This document shows positions 1-9,233 of a DNA stretch of 64,000 bases, one piece after another (position 1 is the stretch's first letter; each line of letters begins with the position of its first letter). The notes under the pieces are model-generated. The model had not been told where the DNA came from and did no database searches. It worked only from the letters and a program-made list of their open reading frames with translations. The stretch lies in the NCBI RefSeq assembly GCF_037996765.1, contig NZ_JBBNAD010000004.1, forward strand, positions 868,001 to 932,000, given 5' to 3'. Position numbers and translations under genes: made by a program. The DNA is from Bdellovibrio sp. GT3 (GTDB lineage Bacteria > Bdellovibrionota > Bdellovibrionia > Bdellovibrionales > Bdellovibrionaceae).

Positions 1-2
1 GT

Positions 3-3000
3 GAAACCTATTTCACAGAAATGGATTTTGGCTTTCTGATTGAAAAGGACCGCGAGGTTTTCTCTATCGGATTCAATGTCAGTGAGAATCGCCATGATAA
101 TTCATATTACGATTTGCTGGCTTCGGAATGCCGGTTGGCGAGCTTCGTGGCGATTGCGAAACGTGATGTTCCTGCCAAACACTGGTTTCGCCTGGGGCGG
201 CAGCTGGTTCCGGTGGAGGGAAAACGGGCCCTGGTATCCTGGTCAGCCTCCATGTTTGAGTATTTGATGCCCCATCTTGTGATGAAAAGTTATGACAACA
301 CTCTTATCGGTGAAACCCTTTATGCCGTGGTCGAGCGGCAGATCAGTTATGGTAAAAAATTAAATGTGCCGTGGGGGATATCTGAAGCTGGTTATAATGC
401 CCGGGATTTAAATTACAACTATCAGTATGGTCCTTTTGGTATTCCCGGCTTGGGACTAAAGCGCGGTTTGGGACATGATCTGGTTGTTTCGCCGTACTCC
501 AGTTTTCTGGCGGCCTTGGTGGAGCCGGTCATTGCCACCCGGAATCTGCGCAACATGCAGACGCCTGATATTCTGACGGAGTATGGATTTATTGAGGCTA
601 TCGACTACACACCTGAAAGAATAGCCCCAGAGCAGCCTTATGCTTTGGTTAAATCCTATATGGCTCATCATCAGGGGATGAGTCTTATCGCGATCGATAA
701 TATTTTAAATGCGGAAATCATGCAAAATCGCTTTCATGCCGAACCACGGGTGCGGGCTGCGCAAATGCTCTTGCAGGAACGAGTGCCGGAGTACATGGCA
801 TTGACGGAACCGAAAGCCGCCGAGATCGAATGGGAAAGTGCCGGCGATTCTTTGATGAAATCCTTTGTTCGGGTCTATGACGAATCTCCGCATCACAGTC
901 CTCGGGTGCAGATTCTTTCCAACGGAGAGTATTCGTTGATGCTTTCCACCGGTGGGTCGGGCTTCTCCAAATTCGGAAAACTTGCCGTCACTCGTTGGCG
1001 TGAGGATGCGACTCGCGATAATTGGGGACAGTATATTTATGTCCGGGATGTCGAAATGAACCAGGCCTGGTCAACGACATTCCTGCCGCAGTTGCGCAAA
1101 CCTGAATCTTATAAAGCGGTCTTCTCCGAGGATCAGGTGGAGTTCTTCCGAAAAGACCTGGATATCAAAACGGTCACGCGAGTGATCGTTGCTCCGGAAG
1201 ACAATCTGGAACTCCGTGAAGTGACTTTGACCAATATGTCAGGCGAGGAAAAAGTTCTGGAACTGACCAGTTATCTCGAACCGGTTCTGGCTACTTTGGC
1301 GGCGGATCATGCGCATCCGGGATTTAGTAATTTGTTTTTGCAAACAAACTATTTGGAACAAAAGCGCTGTCTCATCGTCAAAAGACGACCGCGTTCCAGT
1401 GCGCAAAGTGAAATCTATGGATTTCACGGCGTGGTGACGGATGCTGAATTCGTCGGGGAGATCGAATACGAAACCGATCGCTCGCGATTTATCGGTCGAG
1501 GCCGTGATGCCAGCAATCCAATTGCTCTGCGGGCTGGAAGTACATTATCCAACAGTATTGGTTCAGTGCTGGATCCGATTTTAAGCTTACGGGTTAAGTT
1601 GCGGGTGCCGCCGGGTGGAATTCGTAAGGTGACCTTTAAAACTGGTTTTGCCGCCATGTATGACGAACTTTTGCAACTGGTGGATCGCTATCAGGATGTG
1701 CATTCCTTTGATCGCGAATCCAAACTTGCCTGGACGAAATCAAGAATCGATCTGCGCCATCTGGGGATGGATGCCGAATCCGCATATTCATTTCAACGAT
1801 TGGCAGAGCGTCTGTATTTCTCGGATCCATCGATGCGCCAACCGGCCCACTTTCTGGCACAATACACCCGCGAACAGGCCAGTTTATGGCCTTTCGGGAT
1901 CAGTGGTGACGTGCCCATAGTGGCGGTGATGATCGGTGATAAGAAAGACATGGGCTTGGTGCGCAAGCTTCTGCGTGGTCACGAGTACCTGCGCTTAAAA
2001 GGTCTGGCGTTTGATCTTGTGATTATGAATGAATCCAAATCCACTTACCTGCAGGATCTGCAGGACGAGGTGCAGTGGCAAATACGCTACGCCGGACTTC
2101 AAGATTGGATGAACAAGCAAGGCGGTATCTTTAGTTTGAAACTGGACACTTTGCAGGAAGGTGATCGGTCTTTGATTCAGGCCATGGCGCGCGTGGTGAT
2201 TTCCAGTGACGCCGGCACTTTCAAAGAGCAGGTGTCGCGCAAGGTGCTGCCAATAAAGTATGCGGAAGCCTTTGCGCCGAAAGCGCAGCCTCATTCTTAT
2301 GATCATAAGAAATTCACTCCCACGAATCTGCAGTACTTTAACGGACTGGGTGGCTTTTCCGAAGACGGTCGCGAGTATATTATCAGCTTGCAAGAGGACC
2401 AATGGCCACCGGCACCTTGGATCAACGTCGTTGCCAATAGCAATGACTTTGGATTTCAAGTGAGCGAGTCCGGTTCTGGATTCACCTGGGCGGTCAATTC
2501 CCGTGAAAACAGAATCACTCCGTGGTCAAACGATTCTGTCTCAGATCCAAATACGGAAATCATCTATATACGCGATGATGATTCCGGCGAGATTTGGACT
2601 CCGACACCACTGCCGATTCGAAATCGGGAACAGTACCTTGTTCGTCATGGACAGGGGTATTCTGTATTCGAGCACAGCGCCTTTGGTTTAAGCCATGAGC
2701 TGACCATGTTTGTGCCGCCCTCCGATACTGTTAAGATCACTCGGTTGAAAATTAAAAATGTCAGTGGTCGCAATCGACGTTTGTCTTTTTGGGCCTACGT
2801 GGAATGGGTGTTGGGAAATCTGCGCGAAAAGTCCGCTCCCTACATCCTGTGCGAAGCAGATGACGATAAAACTCTTTATGCCACCAATGCCTACAATCAC
2901 GAGTTTGCAGAACGCGTTTCGTTCTTCCGTACCAGTGCCGAGGTCCAAACGTTCTCCTGCGATCGAAAAGAATTCTTGGGACGAAACAAATCTTATTCCT

Positions 3001-4724
3001 CTCCAGAGGCCCTGAAACGAAGAGGCCTCAGCGGATACACGGGTATCGGTCATGATCCTTGCGCTGCTTTGCAAGCCAGCTACTTTGTCCGGGATCAGGA
3101 GGAAATTGAGATTGTATTCCTGTTGGGACAGGCGCCCACCAAGGTCGCGGCCCAAAGTTTATCTGAAAAATATTTGCAGATGGATGCCGTGGAAGATGCT
3201 TTTCAGGAAGTTCACAAAATGTGGGATCACCATTTGGGGTCGATTCAGGTCTCGACACCAGAGCCTGCTTTGAATTTGATGGTGAATCGCTGGTCGCTTT
3301 ATCAATCTTTGGTCTGTCGGTTGTGGGCCCGTTCGGCTTTCTATCAATCGGGCGGAGCCTATGGCTTCCGCGATCAGCTGCAGGATTGTATGGCCTTTGT
3401 TTATTCCACCCCCGAGATCGCAAGAGAGCACATTCTAAGAGCCGCTTCCCGGCAGTTTCCGGAAGGGGATGTTCAGCACTGGTGGCATCCACCGACAGGG
3501 CGAGGTGTGCGCACTCATTTTTCGGATGATCTGTTGTGGCTGCCTTTTGTGGTGACTCACTATATTCGGGTCACCGGAGATCGCAGCATTCTGGATCAGG
3601 AAGTTTCATTCATTGAGGCTCCTTTGCTTACACCAGAACAAGAGGACTCCTATACTCAACCCAAAATTAGTGAGGAGAAGGCGACGTTACATAATCATTG
3701 TCTGCGAACGTTGGAGCATTCCATAAAAGTGGGTGCCCATGGCTTACCTTTGATCGGTTGCGGGGATTGGAATGATGGAATGAACCGCATCGGAGAAAAA
3801 GGAAAAGGCGAAAGTGTGTGGATGGGGTGGTTCCTTCATAAAGTCATGCATGACTATCTGCCGTACTGTGATGCTGAAACAACCCAGCGCTATGAGGAGC
3901 ACATGCAGCGATTGCGTGAAGCCATCGAAGCCAATGCGTGGGATGGGGAGTGGTATCGTCGCGCGTACTTTGATGACGGGACTCCACTGGGAACTTCTCA
4001 AGGTCAGGAGTGTCGCATTGATTCACTGTCGCAAACCTGGTCCATTCTTTCAGGGGTGGGGCAGCCAGAGCGACAACGGCTTGCCATGAGCAAGGTTGAA
4101 GAAAATCTGATTGTTAGGGATAAAGGCTTGATCAAACTTTTGATTCCGGCATTTGATAAAACGAATTTGGATCCGGGATATATCAAGGGATACGTTCCGG
4201 GAGTTCGTGAAAATGGTGGACAGTACACTCATGCGGCAATCTGGGTCGTGATGGCCTATGCAAAGCTGCAGGAGCGGGAGAAAGTACTGGAGCTGTACAA
4301 CATCATCAATCCGATACATCACGCTCGCACGCGGGCTGGAATGCAAAAATATAAAATTGAACCTTATGTGATTGCAGCTGACGTCTATGCGGTGGAGCCG
4401 CACGTGGGGCGTGGTGGTTGGAGTTGGTATACGGGTTCCGCAAGCTGGTTTTACCGTGCGGGGTTGGAATCTGTACTGGGCTTTAATATCGTGGATGGTG
4501 AAATAGTGATTGCTCCCTGTGTTCCGGAATCCTGGAGCAGCTTTGATATCACCTACAAATTTAAAAGCACAACCTATGTCATCAAGGTGCAAATCTCAAA
4601 GAAAGGGCCGCTCCCAGAAAAAAGAATTCCGTTGGAGGACAGCGGGGGACGCAAGGAGATTATTCTGGAGTATCGGGATGACCAGGCATCCCCGGTGAAA
4701 CGACTTAGCGATTCTCACCCTTAA
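3..4724 (+). CDS. ndvB: cyclic beta-1,2-glucan synthase-like protein, C-terminal part (5' end outside window)
   Basis: The reading frame is open to the left edge, so about 1,570 residues are only the C-terminal part of a protein that in NdvB/ChvB relatives is roughly 2,800 residues; the membrane GT84 glucosyltransferase half would lie upstream. Visible in order: a glycoamylase-like region (VPWGISEAGYNARDL near residue 120, YMAHHQGMSL near 215), beta-sandwich modules of the GH94/GT36 type, and a C-terminal GH94 phosphorylase domain with the catalytic-loop motif GCGDWNDGMNRIG near residue 1250. In NdvB this half controls ring size by phosphorolysis. The product is probably an inner-membrane enzyme making a periplasmic glucan. 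Family membership is strong; the exact glucan is inferred. The 3' end overlaps a small convergent gene by 20 bp. Confidence 0.88.
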   Translation, partial: ETYFTEMDFGFLIEKDREVFSIGFNVSENRHDNSYYDLLASECRLASFVAIAKRDVPAKHWFRLGRQLVPVEGKRALVSWSASMFEYLMPHLVMKSYDNTLIGETLYAVVERQISYGKKLNVPWGISEAGYNARDLNYNYQYGPFGIPGLGLKRGLGHDLVVSPYSSFLAALVEPVIATRNLRNMQTPDILTEYGFIEAIDYTPERIAPEQPYALVKSYMAHHQGMSLIAIDNILNAEIMQNRFHAEPRVRAAQMLLQERVPEYMALTEPKAAEIEWESAGDSLMKSFVRVYDESPHHSPRVQILSNGEYSLMLSTGGSGFSKFGKLAVTRWREDATRDNWGQYIYVRDVEMNQAWSTTFLPQLRKPESYKAVFSEDQVEFFRKDLDIKTVTRVIVAPEDNLELREVTLTNMSGEEKVLELTSYLEPVLATLAADHAHPGFSNLFLQTNYLEQKRCLIVKRRPRSSAQSEIYGFHGVVTDAEFVGEIEYETDRSRFIGRGRDASNPIALRAGSTLSNSIGSVLDPILSLRVKLRVPPGGIRKVTFKTGFAAMYDELLQLVDRYQDVHSFDRESKLAWTKSRIDLRHLGMDAESAYSFQRLAERLYFSDPSMRQPAHFLAQYTREQASLWPFGISGDVPIVAVMIGDKKDMGLVRKLLRGHEYLRLKGLAFDLVIMNESKSTYLQDLQDEVQWQIRYAGLQDWMNKQGGIFSLKLDTLQEGDRSLIQAMARVVISSDAGTFKEQVSRKVLPIKYAEAFAPKAQPHSYDHKKFTPTNLQYFNGLGGFSEDGREYIISLQEDQWPPAPWINVVANSNDFGFQVSESGSGFTWAVNSRENRITPWSNDSVSDPNTEIIYIRDDDSGEIWTPTPLPIRNREQYLVRHGQGYSVFEHSAFGLSHELTMFVPPSDTVKITRLKIKNVSGRNRRLSFWAYVEWVLGNLREKSAPYILCEADDDKTLYATNAYNHEFAERVSFFRTSAEVQTFSCDRKEFLGRNKSYSSPEALKRRGLSGYTGIGHDPCAALQASYFVRDQEEIEIVFLLGQAPTKVAAQSLSEKYLQMDAVEDAFQEVHKMWDHHLGSIQVSTPEPALNLMVNRWSLYQSLVCRLWARSAFYQSGGAYGFRDQLQDCMAFVYSTPEIAREHILRAASRQFPEGDVQHWWHPPTGRGVRTHFSDDLLWLPFVVTHYIRVTGDRSILDQEVSFIEAPLLTPEQEDSYTQPKISEEKATLHNHCLRTLEHSIKVGAHGLPLIGCGDWNDGMNRIGEKGKGESVWMGWFLHKVMHDYLPYCDAETTQRYEEHMQRLREAIEANAWDGEWYRRAYFDDGTPLGTSQGQECRIDSLSQTWSILSGVGQPERQRLAMSKVEENLIVRDKGLIKLLIPAFDKTNLDPGYIKGYVPGVRENGGQYTHAAIWVVMAYAKLQEREKVLELYNIINPIHHARTRAGMQKYKIEPYVIAADVYAVEPHVGRGGWSWYTGSASWFYRAGLESVLGFNIVDGEIVIAPCVPESWSSFDITYKFKSTTYVIKVQISKKGPLPEKRIPLEDSGGRKEIILEYRDDQASPVKRLSDSHP

Positions 4725-4890
4725 TCCGGGTGGGGGTCTTGGTAGTAATGACTTCGCGCTTGTAGTGATTGATCAGCAGTGTGAAGTTTTGCGTGAAAGA
4801 CAGGGAGTTCAGGGATTCGTAAAGGTTGTCCTTGGGAGTGGTTTCAACATTTGGTTGGCTTTTACTTTCAGGTTTCGGGGACTCCTTCAT
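4705..4890 (-). CDS. small hypothetical protein, 61 aa
   Basis: A 61-residue frame starts with ATG behind an excellent ribosome binding site (AAGGAGG, 6 nt before the start), which is the main reason to believe it. The product is hydrophilic: an acidic/polar N-terminus (MKESPKPESKSQPN), a short LYESLNSLSFTQNFTLLI segment, and a basic tail. No signal peptide, membrane segment or known domain is visible. Its last 20 bp overlap the end of the convergent glucan synthase gene. It lies downstream of the malic enzyme gene on the same strand but is separated from it by a terminator, so it probably has its own promoter. Function unknown. Confidence 0.55.
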   Translation of the reverse strand: MKESPKPESKSQPNVETTPKDNLYESLNSLSFTQNFTLLINHYKREVITTKTPTRIKGENR

Positions 4891-4935
4891 TCGTACCTCC
4901 TTGGTGGTTAGTATGAAAATTGTAAATGAAGAATG

Positions 4936-4968
4936 AAAAAAAAGGCCTGTGTTTTACCACAGGCCTTT
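4936..4968 (-). terminator. intrinsic terminator of the malic enzyme gene
   Basis: An 11-bp perfect stem (AAAGGCCTGTG with CACAGGCCTTT, 6-nt loop) is followed on the minus strand by a run of eight T. It lies 30 bp past the malic enzyme stop codon. Confidence 0.9.
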
Positions 4969-4997
4969 GTGTTCGGAATGTTAAAATCTGAACGAAC

Positions 4998-7358
4998 TTA
5001 TTGCTTATTGGCTTCGCGGGATTTCAAAACATCTTTGATGAATTGAGCTTCCAGCGCAGTGAATACCACGGAGTTCACGATGCCATCCACCGTTGTTGTT
5101 CTTTGCAGAACGTTGCAAGATCTGCGAACGCCGGTAAGGAAAGGTCCAATCACTTCCACTTTGCCGACCTGCTGGATAAGTTTGTAAGCGATGTTGGAAG
5201 CTTCCAAGTTAGGGAAGATCAGAACATTCGCGCCACCCTTAAGATCAGAGAATGGGAATAGTCTTTCCATGATTTCCGGATTTACAGCTGTGTCAGCTTG
5301 CATATCGCCATCCACCATCAGGCCTGGGCGCAGCTTTTTAACGATTTCTGCTGCATTCTTCATTTTGCAAGGAGTGCCTTCAGCTCCGCTGAAGTTCGAA
5401 TACGAAAGCATTGCGATCTTAGGCTCAATACCAAAATACTCGACAACTTTCGCGGCTTGCAGGGCAATTTGCGCGCACTGCTCAGCTGTTGGATTCAAAT
5501 TCACGGTGGTGTCTGCCAAAACCAGGAATTTGTCTTCAAGAAGGATGAAGTTCAAGCCCGCAGGAACGCCACCTTGGTAGACGCCCACAGTTTGCAGAAT
5601 AGGCTTCACCGCATCGGCATAGTTCACGGAAGCACCGTTCACCACACCATCAGCTTCACCCATCATCACCATCATCGCGGCAAAGTAATTCGGATCAGCC
5701 ATCAAGCGCTCGGCTTCGCGCATGTTGATGCCTTTACGCTGTCTTAAATTGTAAAGCTTCTCAACGTACTTAAAGAACTTCGGATAAGTTGCCGGATGAA
5801 TAACCGGGACGTCATGCAATGCCGGAATATCCAAGGCCTGAATTTTTTCTTTTACGCGGTCAGGGTAACCCAACAGGATCGGCTGACAGATTTTTTCTTC
5901 AACCAAAGTCGCAAGTGCCTTAAGCACTTTGGAGCTAGTTCCTTCCGGGAAAACGATACGTGGTAATTCGCCACCCATTGCCGTCGCATTCTGATGAACT
6001 CTGTTGATGGCAGAGCGAATGAATACTTTGGATGGGCCTTGCAAAGCCTCCAAAGTTTCACGGTAGTGATCCCAGTCTTCAATATTGCGAGTGGCAACGC
6101 CGGTTTTGATGGCGGCTTTCGCCACTTCCGGTGCGACCCACAAAAGAACACGAGTGTCGAATGGTTTCGGAATCAGGTACTCACGACCGAATTTGAATGT
6201 TTTGCCACCGTAAGTTGCAGAAACACGGTCAGGAACATCTTCACGCGCCAGTTTTGCCAAAGCATGAACTGCCGCAAGTTTCATTTCTTCGTTGATTTGT
6301 GTTGAACGAGTATCCAATGCTCCACGGAAGATGGACGGGAAGCCCAATACATTGTTCACTTGATTCGGATAATCAGAACGACCTGTCGCGATGATCGCAT
6401 CCGGGCGAGCCGTACGTGCTTCGTCAGGTGTGATTTCCGGAACCGGGTTGGCCATTGCGAAAATAATTGGATCCTTGGCCATGTCCTTCAGCATTTCCGG
6501 AGTCAGGGCGCCGGCCACAGAAAGACCTACGAATACATCCGCACCACGCAAAGCTTCGCTCAGCGTGCGCACTTCAGTGTCGGCGGCAAAGTATTCTTTG
6601 TATTTGTTCATACCGGCTGTACGGCCTTTGTAGATCACACCCTGAGAATCACACATGATGATGTTTTCACGGCGTGCACCCAGGGAGATGAAGATTTTTG
6701 CGCAGGAGTTTGCAGAGGCGCCGGCGCCGTTCACCACGATGCGCACGTTTTCCATTTTTCTGTTGGTGATGGAGACAGCATTTAACAACGCCGCTCCGGA
6801 AACGATCGCGGTTCCATGTTGGTCGTCATGGAATACCGGAATTTTCATTTCTTTTTTCAGGCGCTCTTCGATTTCAAAACATTCTGGTGCTTTGATGTCT
6901 TCCAGGTTGATGCCGCCAAAAGTGGGCTCCAAAGTTTTGATGGCGTTACAGAAAGTGTCGACATCGTTCGCGTCAACTTCGATATCGAAAACATCGATGC
7001 CGGCGAATTGTTTGAATAGAATTCCTTTACCTTCCATCACGGGTTTTGAAGCGTGCGGGCCAATGTTGCCCAAACCCAATACAGCTGTGCCGTTGGAGAT
7101 AACGCCAACCAGATTTCCTTTGGCTGTGTAGTCGTAAACTTTGGAAGGATCTTTTGCGATCACTTTACAAGGAGCCGCGACACCTGGAGAGTAGGCAAGA
7201 GAAAGATCTTTTTCAGACACGCAGGGCTTGGATGAGATAACCTCAATTTTTCCTGGCTTACCCATGCTATGATAAATCAAAGCCTCTTGGTCGAAGTTGT
7301 TTGTGGTGCCTTTAGTCTCAGGTGCTTTATCAGAGTTCTTATTCAAATTCTTTTCCAA
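4998..7358 (-). CDS. maeB: NADP-type malic enzyme with C-terminal phosphotransacetylase-like domain
   Basis: Decarboxylates malate to pyruvate, normally with NADP+, linking the TCA cycle to pyruvate and reducing power. The N-terminal half carries the malic enzyme signatures (LAYSPGVAAPC, FHDDQHGTAIV, NGAGASANSCAKI, FAMANPVPEI). The C-terminal ~330 residues are a phosphate acetyl/butyryltransferase-like domain (PRIVFPEG onward), as in E. coli MaeB (759 aa), where it is regulatory rather than a working transacetylase. No ATG precedes the conserved region. I chose the TTG at 7358 because AAAGGA lies 7 nt upstream; a longer frame from a TTG at 7412 has no ribosome binding site. Single-gene unit with its own terminator. 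Confidence 0.93.
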   Translation of the reverse strand: MEKNLNKNSDKAPETKGTTNNFDQEALIYHSMGKPGKIEVISSKPCVSEKDLSLAYSPGVAAPCKVIAKDPSKVYDYTAKGNLVGVISNGTAVLGLGNIGPHASKPVMEGKGILFKQFAGIDVFDIEVDANDVDTFCNAIKTLEPTFGGINLEDIKAPECFEIEERLKKEMKIPVFHDDQHGTAIVSGAALLNAVSITNRKMENVRIVVNGAGASANSCAKIFISLGARRENIIMCDSQGVIYKGRTAGMNKYKEYFAADTEVRTLSEALRGADVFVGLSVAGALTPEMLKDMAKDPIIFAMANPVPEITPDEARTARPDAIIATGRSDYPNQVNNVLGFPSIFRGALDTRSTQINEEMKLAAVHALAKLAREDVPDRVSATYGGKTFKFGREYLIPKPFDTRVLLWVAPEVAKAAIKTGVATRNIEDWDHYRETLEALQGPSKVFIRSAINRVHQNATAMGGELPRIVFPEGTSSKVLKALATLVEEKICQPILLGYPDRVKEKIQALDIPALHDVPVIHPATYPKFFKYVEKLYNLRQRKGINMREAERLMADPNYFAAMMVMMGEADGVVNGASVNYADAVKPILQTVGVYQGGVPAGLNFILLEDKFLVLADTTVNLNPTAEQCAQIALQAAKVVEYFGIEPKIAMLSYSNFSGAEGTPCKMKNAAEIVKKLRPGLMVDGDMQADTAVNPEIMERLFPFSDLKGGANVLIFPNLEASNIAYKLIQQVGKVEVIGPFLTGVRRSCNVLQRTTTVDGIVNSVVFTALEAQFIKDVLKSREANKQ

Positions 7359-7412
7359 GGATTTGTCCTTTCGTGCTTTTTTCGCGCGCGTGATTTTTCC
7401 AAAATTTTCCAA

Positions 7413-8022
7413 GGCTTTTAAGCCGTTAGCTCTTATGCGAAAGAAGTGCAGTTACTCTACAAATGCATCCTTAGGGGGTCAATAAAAGGGCTGATTGGCG
7501 CGGTAGGTAAAAGGGTATGACGCAGGTAGTTTTCGGTCGAAATTCCACTGCGTTCAGGTCTTGCCGGCATTTTTGGGTAACAGAGTGTTATTTAGGTCAG
7601 AAGTTGCGCGTAAATGAAGCAGCCCTGCGTCTTAGGTAAATCTTGGTGGCATATTTATTACTTTAGTTTCTCGAAGAAGAAATGTTGAAGTTCCAAAAAA
7701 CCGCAGGAAAAAACTTTCAAATTCGATGCTCGAATCCAGTTAGTTTTCGCGCAGCCCGGAAGAGCCGTGTCATTCTCCAAGTGTAATACTTAAATTATTG
7801 ACGGTGTTTTTGTGTTCTTCCTTTGGCTCAAATTAAAGAAATTAATTTCGTACACGCTCGGGAGTTCAGATCTTTTGATATCGGCTCCACGAGGCAATTA
7901 AGCCCGATAGAGTTGTCTTTAGGGTGAGTCTTGCAGAGCAGGTTTCGTTTTGAAAATCAGCAAAAATGAGTTTTTAAAACTCATGATACAAAGTTTCTAA
8001 TTATTTTACTCCGGAGGTGAAT
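7413..8022. other. 610-bp intergenic region without a recognised gene
   Basis: This is upstream of both the malic enzyme (minus) and the HNH gene (plus), so it should hold both promoters. Base composition drifts to AT-rich toward the HNH gene. I see no tRNA cloverleaf, no convincing coding frame and no insertion-sequence ends. The only distinct structure is a 17-bp palindrome at 7967-7983, listed separately. Confidence 0.5.
7967..7983. promoter_or_regulatory. 17-bp perfect palindrome upstream of the HNH gene
   Basis: TGAGTTTTTAAAACTCA has two 8-bp arms around one central base. It lies 39 bp before the chosen ATG of the HNH gene, where a repressor operator would sit. With no U-tract and such a small centre it is more likely a DNA-level operator than an RNA hairpin. 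The binding protein is unknown. Confidence 0.35.
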
Positions 8023-8940
8023 ATGGATTTGGCATCAATTTCAAATTTTGAGTTACTAAATCGTGTAGAGAAACTTGCGCTCAGTGAACGTAAGATTACG
8101 CATCTAATACTTTGGCATTTGGTTGAGATTGAGTCTCGTCGTTTGTATATCGATCTTGGATTCACTTCGCTCTATAAGTATTTGACGGGACATTTAAGAT
8201 ATTCTGAAGATGCTGCTTACCGCAGAATTCAGGCGGCACGTTTGCTGAAGAAGTTACCGAATATTGAGAAGTCAATCGAGGTCGGTGATTTGAGTTTGAC
8301 ACAATTGACTCAAGTCCAAAAGTGTCTTGCTAAATCCGCTGCTGATGGAATCGTAGTTACGAATGAAAAAGCTAAAGACGTGCTGGAATCCATACAAAGA
8401 AAATCAAGCTATGAAACTCAGAAGATTCTTGCTATTGAGTTCAATCACCCCATTCAAGATAAAGAGATATTGAAGCCTCAACGCAACGAAACAGTTCGCA
8501 TGGAGATTACATTTTCGGAAGAGCAAATGAACGAGTTGAATCAGCTCAAAGAAATGCTTTCGCACGTATTGCCAAATCCAACCTGGTCAGAACTCATCTC
8601 ATACCTGGTAAAGTCGAATATTAAGAAAAAGTTGGGAAAACAAGTTTCCAATGAGTCAGTTACTTCGCAATCTGAGTGTATTTTTACGGGCGCATCTAAA
8701 AACAAATCCAATAATAGAAAAGTCGTTTCAATAAAAAATCGAAGAAAGCTACTTGCACATGCGAATCATCAATGTGAATTCGAACATAACGGAGAGAAAT
8801 GTGTAAGTCGATATCAGCTTCAAGTGGATCATCGGATGCCGCTTGCGCTTGGTGGAACTAATGATCTTGCGAATCTTAGAATACTTTGCCGAACTCACAA
8901 CTTGTCGGAAGCAAGAAGGATGAATATTTCTAAATTTTAG
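8023..8940 (+). CDS. HNH endonuclease domain protein with DUF222-like N-terminus
   Basis: 305 residues. The N-terminal ~150 residues are helical (LLNRVEKLALSERKITHLIL, LGFTSLYKYLTGHLRYSE, AAYRRIQAARLLKKLP) and resemble the region preceding HNH domains in DUF222-type proteins. The C-terminal ~65 residues form an HNH/McrA-like nuclease domain: CEFEHNGEKC metal-site cysteines, QVDHRMPLALGGTNDLANL, then LRILCRTHN. The ATG at 8023 is chosen over a GTG at 8017 because GGAGG lies 5 nt before it. Codon use is clearly more AT-rich than in neighbouring genes, suggesting transfer. No mobile-element genes flank it. The target and biological role are unknown. Confidence 0.82.
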   Translation: MDLASISNFELLNRVEKLALSERKITHLILWHLVEIESRRLYIDLGFTSLYKYLTGHLRYSEDAAYRRIQAARLLKKLPNIEKSIEVGDLSLTQLTQVQKCLAKSAADGIVVTNEKAKDVLESIQRKSSYETQKILAIEFNHPIQDKEILKPQRNETVRMEITFSEEQMNELNQLKEMLSHVLPNPTWSELISYLVKSNIKKKLGKQVSNESVTSQSECIFTGASKNKSNNRKVVSIKNRRKLLAHANHQCEFEHNGEKCVSRYQLQVDHRMPLALGGTNDLANLRILCRTHNLSEARRMNISKF

Positions 8941-9233
8941 GAGCTCGAGATGACGCAGCTTTTCTGGGCTGCGCGAAGCGGGGGATGTGAAACATAACTC
9001 TTTTAGTTGCGGCCACAACTGGACCACGTCGTGATAAAATTTAGAGTTCAAGCTCTGTTTCTCCTCGAGAAAACTGAAGAAGTGTCTCTTTAAAGCCCCT
9101 CGACCTCCTTAGCAACGCGTGAAAGTTTGTTGAAACTGGACCTCGCTTCGCAATTCTGCGTTTGTGTTTGGTCCTCACATGAAAAACCTGTACGATTTTC
9201 AGTGGTTATTTGAATTACCAACAGGAGTTTTCT

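Noticed and set aside
1995-2459. 154-codon minus-strand frame across the glucan synthase gene
   Set aside because: Shadow of the long plus-strand gene, with unstructured composition.
7700-7760. tRNA-like T-arm TTCGATGCTCGAATCC
   Set aside because: No acceptor or anticodon stem around it; the loop does not have the tRNA length.
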